Shown here: in pieces, positions 61,573-64,000 of the stretch
How the letters are laid out: each line of letters begins with the position of its first letter
Position numbering within the stretch: position 1 is the first letter of the stretch
DNA from: Bradyrhizobium sp. sBnM-33
Lineage (GTDB): Bacteria > Pseudomonadota > Alphaproteobacteria > Rhizobiales > Xanthobacteraceae
Reading direction: 5' to 3'
DNA: 64,000 bases
NCBI RefSeq assembly: GCF_032917945.1
Contig: NZ_CP136624.1
Location: 2,976,001-3,040,000, forward strand
The notes under the pieces: model-generated
Databases searched by the model: none
Seen by the model: only the letters and a program-made list of their open reading frames with translations
Told to the model about the DNA's origin: nothing
Program-made: the position numbers and the translations under genes

Positions 61573-62937
61573 CTACCGCGCCGCCGGCATTACCAGGCCG
61601 GCGGGCTGCGCCTGGACGCTGGGGCCGCGCATTCGCGCCAAGAGCTCCGCCGTCGGCCAGGAATCCGCAGGCAGGCCGTATTTGATCTGCATCGCCTTCA
61701 CCGCCGTGCGGCTCAATTGCCCCATCACGCCGTCGACCTTGCCGACATTGGAGCCGGCGCGCACCAATAAAAGCTGCAATTCCTTCAGCTCGTTAAGCGG
61801 CAGTTGCGCCACCGGCGCCGACGGCTGCCGCATCGGCGGGGCGCCGGCGATACGGGTGGCGAGATAGGCTGCGGTGGTCGAATAGATCAGCGAGTTGTTC
61901 CACTCGGTATACGCGGCGAAATTCGCATACGCCAGGAACGCCGGCCCGGTGCGGCCCATCGGCAACAGCAGCGAGGCCGGCAAGTCGTCGTTCGGCAGCG
62001 GCCGGCCGTCGGGATAGGTAACGCCGAGCTGCGCGAATTTCGCGCGCGGGAGTTTTGTCGTGAGGTCAGCCTGCTCCCACGGAAAATTTTGCGGCGCGCG
62101 CACTTCCTGCAGCCACGGCTCGCCGCGCCGCCATTTCAATCCGTTGGCGATATAGTTCGCGGTCGAGCCGATTACGTCGGACGCGCTGCGCAACAGGTTG
62201 CGATGGCCGTCGCCATCATAGTCCACCGCGTAATTGAAGTAGTGCGTCGCAAGAAACTGCGTCTGCCCGAGCTCGCCGGCCCATGCGCCGATCATCTCGC
62301 TTGCCGTGAGATCGCCGCGGTCGATGATCTTCAGCGCGGCGATGGTTTCCTTCTGGAACATCTCGGAGCGCCGGCAGTCATAGGCCAGCGACACCAGCGA
62401 GCGCAGCGTATGCAGATTGCCCAACTCGGCGCCAAAACTGCTCTCCAGCCCCCAGAACGCGGCGATCACGGCCGGCGGCACGCCATATTCCTTCTCGGCG
62501 CGGTTGAACGCGGCCGCATGCATCCGGATTCGCGCTTGCGCATTTCTTGCCGCGGCATCGGAGGCCCTGTTCCGCGCGAACTCGGTGAACACCTGGCCGA
62601 ATACGCGCTGGCCGCGGTCGCGGTTGACGATGCCCTGGTCATAGACGAGGTAAGGTGCGGCTTCGGCCAACGTGCGCTGCGAGACGCCTTCCGCAACCGC
62701 CTGCTGCTTGAGGTCGGCAAGGAAACGATCGAACGACATGCCGTTGTGGCAGGCCGCCGCGCGGGGCGAGGGGGCGAGGGCGACCGGCTGGGCGGCAACG
62801 CCGGCGACCGGAGGTCTCGGCGCTGCCACGGGCCGGACCGCGGCGGGCCGGACGGGGGTGGGCGCCGGTTGCGCTATGCTTGCCGATGAGAATGCCAACG
62901 ATGCCGCGGCGACCAGGAGAAATCTGCAAGTTGGCAT
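61573..62937 (-). CDS. Lytic murein transglycosylase (second MltB-type)
   Basis: 454 residues from ATG 62937; a longer frame to 63075 overlaps the SDR gene. Signal peptide about 1-22 (ending SIAQ), Pro/Ala-rich linker, then CHNGMSFDRFLADLKQQAVA, catalytic Glu in AAFWGLESSFGAELG and AWAGELGQTQFLATHYFNYA. C-terminal peptidoglycan-binding domain (LKELQLLLVRAGSNVGKVDG). Paralogue of the enzyme at 42119. Confidence 0.92.
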   Translation of the reverse strand: MPTCRFLLVAAASLAFSSASIAQPAPTPVRPAAVRPVAAPRPPVAGVAAQPVALAPSPRAAACHNGMSFDRFLADLKQQAVAEGVSQRTLAEAAPYLVYDQGIVNRDRGQRVFGQVFTEFARNRASDAAARNAQARIRMHAAAFNRAEKEYGVPPAVIAAFWGLESSFGAELGNLHTLRSLVSLAYDCRRSEMFQKETIAALKIIDRGDLTASEMIGAWAGELGQTQFLATHYFNYAVDYDGDGHRNLLRSASDVIGSTANYIANGLKWRRGEPWLQEVRAPQNFPWEQADLTTKLPRAKFAQLGVTYPDGRPLPNDDLPASLLLPMGRTGPAFLAYANFAAYTEWNNSLIYSTTAAYLATRIAGAPPMRQPSAPVAQLPLNELKELQLLLVRAGSNVGKVDGVMGQLSRTAVKAMQIKYGLPADSWPTAELLARMRGPSVQAQPAGLVMPAAR

Positions 62938-63008
62938 CAATGTCACCGCCGCAATCAGAGGGATCGTAGAGTCCCCGAGCCGTACCGTCATCAGCCCAGC
63001 GCACGCCA

Positions 63009-63749
63009 TCAGAACAATGCCGCGCCGTTGACCCGGAGCCGTTCGCCGGACAGCCAGCGCGCTTCCGGCCCGCACAGGAAGGCGACCACATCCGCGATGT
63101 CTTCAGGTTTCGCAATCCGCCCGAACGGCGAACGCTGCGCTGCCGCGGCACGCCCGGCTTCGGTACTGAGGCCAAGGTAAAGTTCGGTCTCCGTCGCGCC
63201 AGGGCTGACGGTGTTAACCACGATGCTGCGCTTGCCGAGCTCCTTCGCGGCCGCCTGGCCGAATTGCTCCAGTGCGCCCTTGGTGCCGGCATAGAGCACC
63301 GTGTTCTCATAACCTACCGCGGTCATGGCCGCCGAAATGCTCACGATCCGACCGCCATCCGCCATCCGCAGCGCGGCCTGCTGAAAGGCAAAGAACGCCG
63401 CCTTGACGTTCACGGCCACCGTCTGGTCGACTTCGGTCACCGTGTCGATCTTCGCAAACCGGGCGATGGCGGCGTTGTTCACCAGCATGTCCACGCGGCC
63501 GAATGCGGCCAGCGCCGCGTCGAATAGCGCGCGCACGGCGGCCTCGCCGTTCAGTTCCGCCTGCACCGCGAGCGCGCGGCTGCCCCCGGCCTCGATCGCA
63601 GCGACCGTCTCCTTTGCCGCGCTGTGGTTATGCGCGTAGTTCACGACCACCGATGCTCCCTGGCGGCCAAGCGCCCTAGCCACTGCGCTGCCGATGCCGC
63701 GTCCGGCTCCTGTCACGATCGCGACCTTGCCCGCGAGCCTTGCTGTCAT
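63009..63749 (-). CDS. Short-chain dehydrogenase/reductase
   Basis: 246 residues. TGAGRGIGSAVARALGRQGA, NNAAIARFAKI, SISAAMTAV Ser, VLYAGTKGALEQFG with Tyr-Lys, SPGATETELY. VVVNYAHNHSAA after strand 2 suggests NADP preference. Substrate not known. Confidence 0.92.
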   Translation of the reverse strand: MTARLAGKVAIVTGAGRGIGSAVARALGRQGASVVVNYAHNHSAAKETVAAIEAGGSRALAVQAELNGEAAVRALFDAALAAFGRVDMLVNNAAIARFAKIDTVTEVDQTVAVNVKAAFFAFQQAALRMADGGRIVSISAAMTAVGYENTVLYAGTKGALEQFGQAAAKELGKRSIVVNTVSPGATETELYLGLSTEAGRAAAAQRSPFGRIAKPEDIADVVAFLCGPEARWLSGERLRVNGAALF

Positions 63750-63981
63750 CCGGCATTTCCCTCATCAAAACGAAAGTAGCGATCTCGACCACAAATTGGC
63801 GATTCCGACCAGCCCTGCCGCCCACACAATCCCGCCTTGTGCATAGGAGCCTGCCGTATCAACCTGATCTCGCAGGCTGTTCCAACCGCTTTTCCCCGTG
63901 TAGGCTTGCCGTCTGCCCGACTTTTGAAGGTGAGCCGACAATCACTGGGGCGGGCGGAACGAGGGAGATGGCGGAAAGACC

Positions 63982-64000
63982 ATGACGGAACTCCGATATC
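63982..64000 (+). CDS. Possible start of a gene running out of the window
   Basis: ATG 63982 follows GGCGGAAAG and opens MTELRY to the window end, divergent from the SDR gene. Only six codons are visible, so this is tentative. Confidence 0.3.

Overview
The window is high-GC alphaproteobacterial chromosome, most likely Bradyrhizobium or a close Nitrobacteraceae relative. That rests on gene content and style: an intracellular PHA depolymerase, a perfect Irr-type iron box in front of bacterioferritin, many short secreted proteins of rhizobial type, and dense dispersed palindromic intergenic repeats. No rRNA, tRNA or CRISPR array was seen. All identifications come from reading the sequence; no database search was run.

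Layout. 1-6.0 kb: end of an MFS transporter, a secreted Cys-repeat protein translationally coupled to an OmpA-like protein, an amino-acid-type solute-binding protein, then a formate/nitrite-family channel followed by a PP2C phosphatase-Ser/Thr kinase-TM fusion. This pair has a textbook sigma-54 promoter and a roughly 290-nt structured leader. 6.1-17.4 kb: ModA-like binding protein, PHA depolymerase (phaZ), GST, cupin, small proteins, enolase-superfamily enzyme, AraC/GyrI regulator, SMP-30 lactonase, GNAT, GMC oxidoreductase. 17.4-24.6 kb: an accessory stretch with small secreted proteins, a glycerophosphodiesterase, an IS1182-type insertion sequence and a 220-bp MITE with related ends. 24.7-31.7 kb: a vanA/vanB-like Rieske oxygenase-reductase operon with its GntR regulator, an O-methyltransferase, a Baeyer-Villiger-type monooxygenase, and a MoxR ATPase. 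31.8-49.7 kb: mostly core genes (CoxE-like VWA protein, rhodaneses, L,D-transpeptidase, ettA, lytic transglycosylase, bfd-bfr, PPOX flavoprotein, alpha/beta hydrolase). 49.7-54.9 kb: a second accessory stretch (cupin, orphan TAXI binding protein, an internally duplicated secreted protein, second MITE). 55-64 kb: SDR-P450 pair, tandem small secreted paralogues, RidA, HD-domain protein, a second lytic transglycosylase, an SDR.

Working together. The FNT channel and kinase/phosphatase look like a nitrogen-controlled nitrite uptake unit with its own phospho-signalling protein. The vanA-GntR-vanB genes form a self-regulated aromatic demethylation or hydroxylation unit. MoxR and the VWA protein form a likely metal-insertion or assembly chaperone pair. 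Bfd-Bfr handle iron storage and release under Irr. In the accessory stretches, the IS and a MITE sit in one recurrent intergenic module (ACCCTAAGCGGAC-like), which suggests target-site preference.
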